DNA of 7,601 nucleotides from Gammaproteobacteria bacterium. GTDB taxonomy: Bacteria; Pseudomonadota; Gammaproteobacteria; GCA-001735895. The notes under the pieces were generated by a model. The model made no database searches. It was given only the letters and a program-made list of their open reading frames with translations, and was not told where the DNA came from. The stretch covers positions 1 through 7,601 of the forward strand of contig WGBK01000379.1 of the NCBI GenBank assembly GCA_015494335.1. The letters are read 5' to 3'. Below, piece by piece: positions 1-6,500 of the stretch. Position numbers and translations under genes: made by a program. Within the stretch, counting starts at the first letter, position 1. The number at the start of each line of letters is the position of its first letter.

Positions 1-128
1 ACTGAGGCGGGAGCGGATTGAAACTGGGAAAACCGCTGCTACCGCACCCTGAAAAACCGTTCTCCCGCCTCACTGAGGCGGGAGCGGATTGAAACAGATC
101 GAACAGGAACAGCCCGGCTCCTCCGATC

Positions 129-165
129 GTTCTCCCGCCTCAGTGAGGCGGGAGCGGATTGAAAC
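129..165 (+). repeat. CRISPR repeat variant with apical C-to-G change
   Basis: This copy matches the repeat at 59-95 except at position 15, the single unpaired base at the centre of the palindrome, which is G instead of C. Because the flanking 11-bp arms are perfectly complementary, the 23-bp core here is the exact reverse complement of the core at 59-95. A point transversion and an inversion of the core give the same sequence and cannot be told apart. Confidence 0.9.
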
Positions 166-201
166 GAGGGCGTCGCCGCTGGCCAAACTGCAACCGCAAA
201 G

Positions 202-238
202 GTTCTCCCGCCTCGCTGAGGTGAGAGTGGATTGAAAC
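202..238 (+). repeat. Degenerate terminal CRISPR repeat
   Basis: This last repeat differs from the copy at 59-95 at four positions (14 A to G, 21 C to T, 23 G to A, 27 C to T), all of them transitions. In plus-strand RNA, changes 14 and 21 leave G-U wobble pairs, change 23 makes one C-A mismatch in the stem, and change 27 lies outside it. Much of the hairpin could therefore persist. Degeneration of the terminal repeat is normal at the end away from the leader. Confidence 0.93.
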
Positions 239-314
239 TTTCATTGTGGCGAATACGGGAAAGAGCTGAGCTGATTCACCCGTCTCGTTCCAGGAGGGAG
301 GGGGCTCTGGATCG
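239..314. other. Gap between CRISPR array and cysZ stop; no recognised element
   Basis: This 76-bp stretch lies between the last repeat and the stop codon of the leftward cysZ gene. It has a purine-rich run (GGAGGGAGGGGG, 293-304) flanked by CCAG and CTGG, and a weak 5-bp pairing ACGGG/CCCGT. Neither makes a convincing intrinsic terminator because no T-tract follows in either direction. No ORF, promoter or RNA gene is supported here. Confidence 0.6.
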
Positions 315-1103
315 TTAGTCTGGAATCTCGATCTCGCTGCCGACATCTCGAGTCTGCAGCTCGCGGCTGCCGCTGCTGGTCTGGGGCGCGAGTTCACGCA
401 CGTACATCAGCGTGGCGCCGGCCACCGCGACCGGGATCACGATGAAGTTGACTACGGGGATACTGGTCAGGGCCATGACCATGCCACCGAAGCCGAGGGC
501 GAGGCCATTGCGTTTCTTGAGGTGATCCTTCTGTTGCTGGAAGGTCTGGTCGTGGTTGCCCATCGGGTAGTCCATGTATTCCAGCGTCAGCAGCCAGGCG
601 CCGAAGACGAACCACAGAAAGGGCGAAACCAGGTTGATGACGGGGATGAAGCCGACCAGGAACAGGCCAATGGACCAGACCGTGATATACACCAGCTTGC
701 CGAGCTGGGATTTGATGCTGTCGACGATCAACTGACCCAGTGAGATGCCGGAATTGACCTTGTGGCCGGTGAGCATTTCCTCTAGCTTTTCCGACATGAT
801 CGCGTTGAAAGGCGCGGCGATGACATTGGCGATGGGGGTAAAGGTGAAGAACACGATTACCGCGGTCATCGAGGTGATTACGGCCCAGATCAGCCATTCG
901 AGAAAGCCGAGCCAGCTTGGTACCCAGTCGAGCAGCCATTGCACCAGTGGCTGGAACTGGCTGTAACCCCACCAGATGAATCCGCCAAACAGCAGGATGT
1001 TGATCCCGAGGGGAATCAGTACATAGCGTCGAATGCCGGGACGCCGCACCAGGCTGAAGCCCTGGGCCAGATAGGCCGCGCCGCGGCCGATGTCAGTGAT
1101 CAT
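315..1103 (-). CDS. cysZ: CysZ family sulfate transport/sulfate-uptake membrane protein
   Basis: This 262-residue inner-membrane protein of the CysZ/EI24 family is close to the 253 residues of E. coli CysZ, which mediates sulfate uptake for cysteine synthesis. Hydrophobic segments lie at about residues 27-47, 68-100, 137-175 and 203-233. Family motifs are present: APFNAIMSEKLEE (97-109), LEYMDYPMGNHDQTF (174-188) and SIPVVNFIVIPVAVAGAT (214-231), which closely resemble the corresponding E. coli segments as I recall them. The last 25 or so residues are polar and probably a cytoplasmic tail. The ATG at 1103 is preceded by AAGGAG with a 10-nt spacer, supporting this start. It is the last gene of a probable four-gene leftward operon, 53 bp after the sugar kinase stop. 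Family assignment is firm; transport of sulfate is inferred from the family. Confidence 0.93.
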   Translation of the reverse strand: MITDIGRGAAYLAQGFSLVRRPGIRRYVLIPLGINILLFGGFIWWGYSQFQPLVQWLLDWVPSWLGFLEWLIWAVITSMTAVIVFFTFTPIANVIAAPFNAIMSEKLEEMLTGHKVNSGISLGQLIVDSIKSQLGKLVYITVWSIGLFLVGFIPVINLVSPFLWFVFGAWLLTLEYMDYPMGNHDQTFQQQKDHLKKRNGLALGFGGMVMALTSIPVVNFIVIPVAVAGATLMYVRELAPQTSSGSRELQTRDVGSEIEIPD

Positions 1104-1113
1104 GGATAGCAGT

Positions 1114-1119
1114 CTCCTT
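1114..1119 (-). promoter_or_regulatory. Ribosome binding site of cysZ
   Basis: AAGGAG on the minus strand, ten bases before the cysZ ATG. It is the clearest Shine-Dalgarno sequence in the leftward operon and suggests cysZ is initiated independently, unlike the kinase upstream of it. Confidence 0.75.
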
Positions 1120-1156
1120 TTCCGGGTAGCTTGCCACGGCTGTGACGGACCCGCAA

Positions 1157-2461
1157 TCAGTCGGGCTGGCTTGCGGTCGAGCGTCCCAACGCCAGCAGGG
1201 CGGAGCCGTAACTGGCCTCGCTGTGCTCGCTTTTCTCGACGGGGGAGCCGATGAGGCGCTCGCGCATCCTGCGCCAGGTTTCATTGACGGCTCCGCCGCC
1301 GCTGCTCAGTATGCGCTTGGGCGGAACGCAGCCGAGTTCCACCAGTCGTTCGTAACCGGCCTTTTCGATGCGGCTGAGTCCTTCCAGCAGGCCATGCAGA
1401 AAGGCGCTGTCGTCGGCGGGTCGGGGTTCCATGCGGGGCTGCAGCTTCGGGTCGTGGATCGGGAAGCGTTCGCCGGGGCGTTGCAGCGGGTAGTAGTCGA
1501 GACCGCTGTCCTGCATCGGGTCGATGTCCCGGGACAGGATTTCAATCTGCCTGGCGGTGAAGTGATCCCGCAGGATCGCGGCCCCGGCATTGGATGCGCC
1601 GCCGACCAGCCACAGGTCGCCGAGGCGGTGACTGTAGACGCCGGAACCGAGGTCCTCGATCGGCCAGGGATTGAGGATCTTGATCACCAGCGTGCTGCCG
1701 AGGGAGGTGACTGCATCGCCGGGGCGACTGGCCCCGCTGGCGATGAAGGCGGCGTTGGCGTCGGTACTGCCGGCTGCCAGGTCGAGGTCCGGCGCAAAGC
1801 CATACTGCCGGGCGCGATCCGCGCGAATCGGGGCCAGCAGCTTCCCCGGCGGAAACACCTCGGGCAGGGCCTCGGCGGGGAGTAACTCGCGGATCCATTC
1901 GGGCCATTGCAGCTTCTTCAGGTCGTAGCCGAGCTTGAGGCAGTTGTGCCAGTCGCTGCCCGGCAGCGGCCCGCAGAGATGGCTGGCCAGAAAGTCGGCC
2001 TGGCTGAGCACGCGAATCCCGCCTTCCGGTTCCCCGGCAAGGTCTCTCTCGAACAGCTGCACCGCCTTGGCCAGGGCCGAGCTGCTGCTGAGGGTGATAT
2101 GGTCCGGGCGTGGGCAGTGGCGGCGGATCTTCTCCAGCGCCTCGCGGCTGCTGGTATCGTTGTAGAACAACGCCGCTGTCCGTGCCTTGCCGCTCGTGTC
2201 GGTCAGCAGCACGGTACCCGAGGTGCCATCAAAGGCGAGACGCCGGACCCGGCTCAGGTCGACCTGAGTCCGCAACTGCTCGATCAGGGCTTCCAGGCCG
2301 GCAATCCACAGCTCCGGATCCTGCTCGATGCGGCCATCGCGCTCCTGCGCTGTGGGCAGGGGCTGGCTGGCCTCGGCAAGGGGCCGGGCTTCCTTGTCGA
2401 TGACCGTGGCACGGCAACCGGAGGTACCGAAATCGATACCGAGATACAGATCCTGGGACAC
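1157..2461 (-). CDS. FGGY-family carbohydrate kinase, D-ribulose kinase (XK-1/SePSK) type
   Basis: A 434-residue ATP-dependent sugar kinase with the two-domain FGGY fold. Visible features are the N-terminal phosphate loop LGIDFGTSGCR (7-17) with D10 and T13, a second conserved stretch LAFDGTSGT (75-83), the central AAGSTDANAAF with likely catalytic base D234, and the C-terminal nucleotide-binding SSGGGAVNE (386-394). Segments VTSLGSTLVIKIL (251-263), GVYSHRL, WLVGGASNAGAAILR, DYYPLQ and GERFPI match, from memory, the Arabidopsis XK-1 and Synechococcus SePSK proteins, reported as D-ribulose kinases, better than ordinary xylulokinases. The likely product is therefore D-ribulose 5-phosphate. The GTG at 2461 is chosen because the family N-terminus begins there; the open frame continues about 99 codons upstream, but that part is out-of-frame queF. 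Only 5 bp separate the queF stop from this GTG and no good Shine-Dalgarno is visible, so translational coupling is likely. Family is firm; substrate is inferred. Confidence 0.9.
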   Translation of the reverse strand: MSQDLYLGIDFGTSGCRATVIDKEARPLAEASQPLPTAQERDGRIEQDPELWIAGLEALIEQLRTQVDLSRVRRLAFDGTSGTVLLTDTSGKARTAALFYNDTSSREALEKIRRHCPRPDHITLSSSSALAKAVQLFERDLAGEPEGGIRVLSQADFLASHLCGPLPGSDWHNCLKLGYDLKKLQWPEWIRELLPAEALPEVFPPGKLLAPIRADRARQYGFAPDLDLAAGSTDANAAFIASGASRPGDAVTSLGSTLVIKILNPWPIEDLGSGVYSHRLGDLWLVGGASNAGAAILRDHFTARQIEILSRDIDPMQDSGLDYYPLQRPGERFPIHDPKLQPRMEPRPADDSAFLHGLLEGLSRIEKAGYERLVELGCVPPKRILSSGGGAVNETWRRMRERLIGSPVEKSEHSEASYGSALLALGRSTASQPD

Positions 2462-2466
2462 GGACT

Positions 2467-2856
2467 TCAGGGCAGGGCGACCGGGTCGGGCGCCTGCCAG
2501 CCGTCGGCACGGTGCTCGACTACGACCTTGGTGTAGATGCCGCCGCGCACATTGAAATCGGCCATCAGGCGCAGGAAACGCGGCTGCAGGGCCTGTACCA
2601 GGTCGTCGAGGATACGGTTGGTCACATCCTCGTGGAAGGCGCCCTCGTCGCGGAAGGACCAGACATAGAGTTTCAGGGACTTCAGCTCCACGCACTTGCG
2701 ATCGGGCACATACTCGATATGCAGTTTGGCGAAATCGGGCTGGCCGGTCATCGGGCACAGGCAGGTGAATTCCGGCACATCGATGCGGATGCTGTAGTCG
2801 CGTTCCGGTCGCGGATTGTCGAAGGTGTCCAGGGTCTTGCTCGGTTGTGTGCTCAT
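2467..2856 (-). CDS. queF: NADPH-dependent 7-cyano-7-deazaguanine (preQ0) reductase QueF, short type
   Basis: QueF reduces the nitrile of preQ0 to preQ1 using NADPH, a cytoplasmic step of queuosine biosynthesis for tRNA wobble position 34. The 129-residue protein is the short, single-domain (YkvM-like) form, not the roughly 280-residue tandem E. coli form. Conserved residues are all present: FTCLCPMTGQPD (30-41) with the nucleophile C34 that forms the thioimide and acid D41, seven residues apart as in B. subtilis C55/D62; the QueF signature ELKSLKLY (57-64); and FHED with H75/E76 equivalent to the substrate-binding His/Glu pair. The ATG at 2856 is chosen because the family N-terminus begins there; an upstream in-frame ATG at 3003 would overlap the thioredoxin gene and add unrelated residues. 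A weak AAGAGAA precedes it. It starts 13 bp after the thioredoxin stop. Confidence 0.96.
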   Translation of the reverse strand: MSTQPSKTLDTFDNPRPERDYSIRIDVPEFTCLCPMTGQPDFAKLHIEYVPDRKCVELKSLKLYVWSFRDEGAFHEDVTNRILDDLVQALQPRFLRLMADFNVRGGIYTKVVVEHRADGWQAPDPVALP

Positions 2857-2869
2857 GGGTTCTCTTGGT

Positions 2870-3397
2870 TCACGGGTTGCGGGCGGACTGTCGTTCCGCG
2901 ATGCGTTTTCTGCCCTCGGCGAGAGCTTCATCCACATAGGCGCCGAAGAAATCCACCGAATTGATGCCGACGATGCGCTTGCTGACTTCCCGTCCGTCGG
3001 CATCGAGGAACAGCAGCGTCGGGGTCACGAACACCTTGTAACGACTGGAAACGGCAGCCGGCGTGGTTTCGGTCCCGTTCCAGTTGCGGATGGAGTCGTA
3101 GCCGTCGATCTCCAGCTGCACGATCAGCGTGTTGGACTCGTAATCGCCACTGCGCAGCATCGGCTTGAGAATTTCCTCTTCCAGCTTGCGGCAGTAGGGG
3201 CAGTCGCTGGCCTCCACCTCAAGCAGGATAATCTTGCCCTCGCGCCGGGCGCGCTGGCCCAGGGCCTGCAGGTCGGTAATCCGCTCGATCTGCACGAAGG
3301 GCAGATCGTCGCCGTTCTCCTCATCCTGCTGGGCAAGCAATGGCAGGCCCGTCAGGAGCAGTATCAGGAACAGCAACGGTTTGGTCAGTGGCTTCAT
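2870..3397 (-). CDS. Exported thioredoxin-fold protein with CPYC motif (SoxW-like)
   Basis: A 175-residue protein with a typical Sec signal peptide: basic MKPLTK, a leucine-rich core at about 7-20 and a likely cleavage after LLA (22). The mature part has a thioredoxin fold: strand KIILLEVEA, redox motif C66-P-Y-C69, and the cis-proline segment FVTPTLLFLD with P126. It should act as a periplasmic thiol-disulfide oxidoreductase. The layout DCPYCRKLEEEIL plus VTPTLLFLD recalls SoxW and related single-domain periplasmic thioredoxins, but no sox gene is in the window, so partner and direction of electron flow are unknown. There is no lipobox cysteine. It is the first gene of the leftward operon. 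No convincing Shine-Dalgarno precedes the ATG; the start is supported by the signal peptide. Confidence 0.88.
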   Translation of the reverse strand: MKPLTKPLLFLILLLTGLPLLAQQDEENGDDLPFVQIERITDLQALGQRARREGKIILLEVEASDCPYCRKLEEEILKPMLRSGDYESNTLIVQLEIDGYDSIRNWNGTETTPAAVSSRYKVFVTPTLLFLDADGREVSKRIVGINSVDFFGAYVDEALAEGRKRIAERQSARNP

Positions 3398-3437
3398 GGT
3401 TCGACGATAGTTAGGGTTGTTCGGGCCTCGACCGGGG

Positions 3438-3463
3438 ACGAGGCATCATACAGAAAGCCTCGT
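3438..3463. repeat. Inverted repeat ACGAGGC/GCCTCGT flanking the leftward -10 box
   Basis: ACGAGGC (3438-3444) and GCCTCGT (3457-3463) are a perfect 7-bp inverted repeat separated by 12 bp. A further GCCTCG at 3425-3430 pairs with CGAGGC at 3439-3444. The hexamer thus occurs three times in alternating orientation within 38 bp, around the candidate -10 box of the leftward operon. This could be an operator. A rightward terminator is less likely because only three T residues follow and no rightward gene ends here. Confidence 0.5.
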
Positions 3464-3474
3464 TTCATCTCCAA
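3445..3474 (-). promoter_or_regulatory. Candidate promoter of the thioredoxin-queF-kinase-cysZ operon
   Basis: On the minus strand, TATGAT (3450-3445) makes a good -10 box. TTGGAG (3474-3469) lies 18 bp upstream as a weak -35 that keeps the TTG. Transcription would start near 3438, giving a leader of about 40 nt before the ATG at 3397. The -10 box sits exactly in the loop of the inverted repeat ACGAGGC/GCCTCGT (3438-3463). Predicted by eye only. Confidence 0.45.
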
Positions 3475-3489
3475 TGGGACTATTGGAGA
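3468..3489. repeat. Perfect 8-bp inverted repeat TCTCCAAT/ATTGGAGA in the divergent region
   Basis: TCTCCAAT (3468-3475) and ATTGGAGA (3482-3489) are exact reverse complements around a 6-bp centre. The arms supply TTGGAG on both strands, in the place where the -35 elements of the two divergent promoters would be expected. It could be a dimeric regulator site acting on both directions. No regulator gene is in the window. Confidence 0.55.
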
Positions 3490-3514
3490 AAAGAGACCAT
3501 GAAATCGTTATAAT
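3483..3514 (+). promoter_or_regulatory. Candidate smc promoter with consensus TATAAT
   Basis: A perfect TATAAT lies at 3509-3514, 40 bp before the smc ATG. The upstream TTGGAG (3483-3488) is 20 bp away, longer than the usual 16-18 bp, so the -35 is weak or supplied by another hexamer. Transcription would start near 3521. The predicted leader of about 34 nt has no Shine-Dalgarno-like sequence. Confidence 0.5.
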
Positions 3515-3554
3515 CCGATGCCTTTGAATCGCCACAGTTCCCCGAAACCCCGAC

Positions 3555-6500
3555 ATGCGCCTCAGCCAGATCAAGATATCCGGATTCAAGTCCTTCGTGG
3601 ACCCCACCAAGATCCAGTTCCCGGAGAATCTCACCGGTATCGTCGGCCCCAACGGCTGCGGAAAATCCAATGTCATCGACGCGGTGCGCTGGGTGATGGG
3701 CGAATCCTCGGCCAAGCACCTGCGCGGCGAATCTATGGAGGATGTCATCTTCAGCGGCTCCTCCACGCGCAAGCCGGTGGGCCAGGCCTCGGTGGAGCTG
3801 ATCTTCGACAACAGCGACGGCTCGGTGAAGGGCGAGTACGCCAAGTACAACGAAATCTCGATCAAGCGTACCGTTACCCGTGCCGGCCAGTCCAAGTACT
3901 TCCTTAACAACAGTCGCTGCCGACGGCGCGACATCGCCGATATCTTCCTCGGCACCGGCCTCGGGCCGCGCAGTTACGCCATCATCGAGCAAGGCATGGT
4001 CTCGCGCATCATCGACGCCAAGCCCGAAGAACTGCGCGTGTACCTCGAGGAAGCCGCCGGCATCTCCAAGTACAAGGAACGCCGCCGCGAGACCGAAACC
4101 CGCATCCGCCACACCCGCGAGAACCTCGACCGCCTCAACGACCTGCGCGAGGAGATCGACAAGCAGCTGTCCCGTCTCAAGCGCCAGGCCAACACCGCCG
4201 AGCGCTACAAGGCCCTGAAGGAGGAACAGCGCCGCGTCGAGGCCGAACTGCTGGTATTGCAACGCCAGGCCTTTGACGAGGAGCTGCAGCGCGAACGCCG
4301 CCAGCTGGAGCAGATCGAGACCGAGTTACAGGCGGCCATTGCCGAGTTGCGCAAGACCGAGGCGCAGATCGAGGAAGGCCACCAGAAACTGACCGAGGCC
4401 AACGAAGCCCACGGCCAGGTGCAGGCGCGTTATTACGCCATCAGCAGCGAGATCGGAACCCTGGAACAGGAAATTCAGCACCAGAAGCAGCTGCGCGAGC
4501 GCAATCAGCAGGATCTGCAGAAGATCCTCCAGGCCGCCGACGAGTCGCGCGGCGTGCTGCAGAGCGACGAGACGAGACTGCAGCAGCTCGAAGCCGAGCT
4601 GGCCACGCTGCGGCCGCAACTTTCCAGTGTGGCCGAGGCCTACGACCAGGCTCAGCAGGCCGCCAGCGAGGCGGAAACCCGCATGGCCGACTGGCAGAAC
4701 CGCTGGGAAGCCTTCAACAGGGAATACCATCAGGCCCACCAGGCGGTGCAGGTCGAAAACAAGGCCATCGAGCATATCGAACGCCAGATCCTGCAGGCCG
4801 ATCAGCGCGCCCAGCGCCTGCGCCAGGAGCAGCAGAGCCTGGACCTGCACGGACAGGATCAGCAGATCGCCGAGCTCGACCAGAAGATCGCCGAGCGCGA
4901 GCAGAGCCTGCAACAGCACCAGAAGACCCTCGAGGAGCGAGGACGGCAGATCAACGAGCTACGCCAGCGCATCGACGAGCAGAGCACGCAGCTGGACCAG
5001 CAGCGCAGCGAGGTACAGAGCCTGCGCGGGCGACTGTCCTCTCTCGAGGCGCTGCAGCAGAATGTGCTCGACGATTCCAGCGAGGAACTGCAGGCCTGGC
5101 TCGAGCGCAACGGCCTCGAAGGCAGCCAGCGACTGACCGAGCAACTCAGGGTGCAATCCGGTTACGAACAGGCCGTGGAGACGGCGCTGGCGCCCTGGCT
5201 AGGCGCCCTCTGTGTCGGCAATCGCGCAGTTTCGACCCAGGCCCTGGCCGAGCTGGCGCGGCGCGATATCGCGCTGATTCAGCAACTGCCCGGCGAGGAA
5301 GCGCCTGCCGCGCCGCAGGGCTGGAAACCGCTGTCGGAAGTGGTCAAGGCGGGCGTGGATCTGCAGCCGATGCTCGGCGAGGTCTATGTCTGCGAGGATC
5401 GTGCCGAGCTCGAGCGCAAGCGCCCCCTGCTCAAGGCCAGCCAGCGATTGGTCAGTCGTGACGGGCTGCTGGCCGGGCGCAACTGGCTGATCCAGTTCGG
5501 CGAGGACAGCGAACACAGTGGACTGATCCAGCGCGAACGCGAGATTCAGCAGCTGCGGCAGCAGATCGAAGACATTACCGAGCAGGCGATGCTGCTCAAG
5601 TCCCGGGTCGATGCCGACCGCGAGACCCTGCAGCTTGAGGAAAAGGCCCGTGACGAGGCGCAGCGCGCGCTTCAGCAGGTCCAGCGCGAGATCAATGAGT
5701 TCAACAACCAGCGCGCGCGGCTGAAAAGCCGGGCCGAGCAGGTCAGTAGCCGCCATGCGCTGCTGGAAAAGGAGTTGCAGGAGCTTGCGGAGCAGCAGAA
5801 GGCCCTCAAGGACGACCTGCAGCAGGCCACTTATCGCCGCAACGAACAGCTTGAGAGCATTAACCGGCTGGAACAGCAGAAGAGCGAACTCGAGACGGAG
5901 CGCGATCGCCTGCGCGAACAACTGGCCGTGGCCCGCGACACCTTGCAGAACAGCCGCGAACAGCAGCACCAGCTGCAGATGAAGTTGCAGGGCCTGGAGG
6001 CGCAGATCCACTCCACCCGCTTCAATCTCGAACGGGTCGAGCGCCAGTCCAGCGAATACCAGCAGCGAGTGGCGGAGCTCAAGCAGGCCATCGAGGCCGC
6101 CGGCGAGCCCATCGCCACCCTCGAGCAGAAGCTGCAAAAGTCTCTGGCGCAGAAGGCCGAGGTCGAGAAACAGCTGCGCGAGGCCCAGGAGCGGGTCACC
6201 GCCATCGACACCGAACAGCGAGCCCGCGAGCGCCTGCGTCACGACCAGCAACAGAAGGTCGACCAGGTGCGCGAACGCCACGAACAGCAGAACATGAAAC
6301 TCCGCGAGATCGAGGTGCGCCGTACCGGCATCGACGAACAGCTCGCCGCCACCGATTTCCTGGTCGAGGAACTGGAGCAGGAGATGCCCGAGGACGCAGC
6401 GATCCAGCCCTGGCGCAATCGCCTCGAGGATCTGACCCAGCGCATCAACCGGCTCGGGCCGATCAACCTGGCCGCCATCGACGAGTTCAAGGAGCAGTCC

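Larger units (their letters stand above)
1..238 (+). CRISPR. CRISPR array, leader-distal (trailer) end, 3 spacers
   Basis: The array has four copies of a 37-bp repeat that starts GTTCTCCCGCCTC and ends GCGGATTGAAAC. They lie at 1-24 (cut by the window edge, holding repeat positions 14-37), 59-95, 129-165 and 202-238. The spacers are 25-58 (34 bp), 96-128 (33 bp) and 166-201 (36 bp) and are unrelated to each other. Repeat positions 4-14 and 16-26 are exact reverse complements (CTCCCGCCTCA/TGAGGCGGGAG), so the crRNA precursor can fold a strong hairpin around one apical base. Transcription is probably left to right: the terminal ATTGAAAC resembles the 8-nt 5' crRNA handle known from many type I and type III systems, and the degenerate repeat at the right marks the leader-distal end. 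The cas type cannot be assigned because no cas gene is in view. The array continues off the left edge. Confidence 0.97.

Noticed and set aside
290..310. Purine-rich CCAG...CTGG element as terminator or G-quadruplex
   Set aside because: The stem is only four base pairs, no T-tract follows on either strand, and there are too few separated G-runs of three or more for a standard quadruplex.
1142..1885. A 247-codon plus-strand frame opposite the kinase
   Set aside because: The opposite strand encodes a well-conserved FGGY kinase; this frame has low-complexity Ala/Gly/Val content and no motif.
2462..2758. A 99-codon N-terminal extension of the sugar kinase open frame to an ATG at 2758
   Set aside because: The extension overlaps queF out of frame, has an Arg/Pro-rich composition typical of a shadow frame, and the kinase family begins at the GTG at 2461.
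2857..3003. Longer QueF start at 3003
   Set aside because: It overlaps the end of the thioredoxin gene out of frame, and the added residues have no QueF similarity; the ATG at 2856 gives the normal short-type protein.
3438..3465. Rightward intrinsic terminator formed by ACGAGGC/GCCTCGT plus TTT
   Set aside because: The loop is 12 nt, the T-run is only three bases, and no rightward transcript is expected to end there; an operator role fits the position better.
3480..4262. A 260-codon antisense frame over the smc start and divergent promoter
   Set aside because: Composition mirrors the smc head codons and it would run through the promoter region; no recognisable motif.
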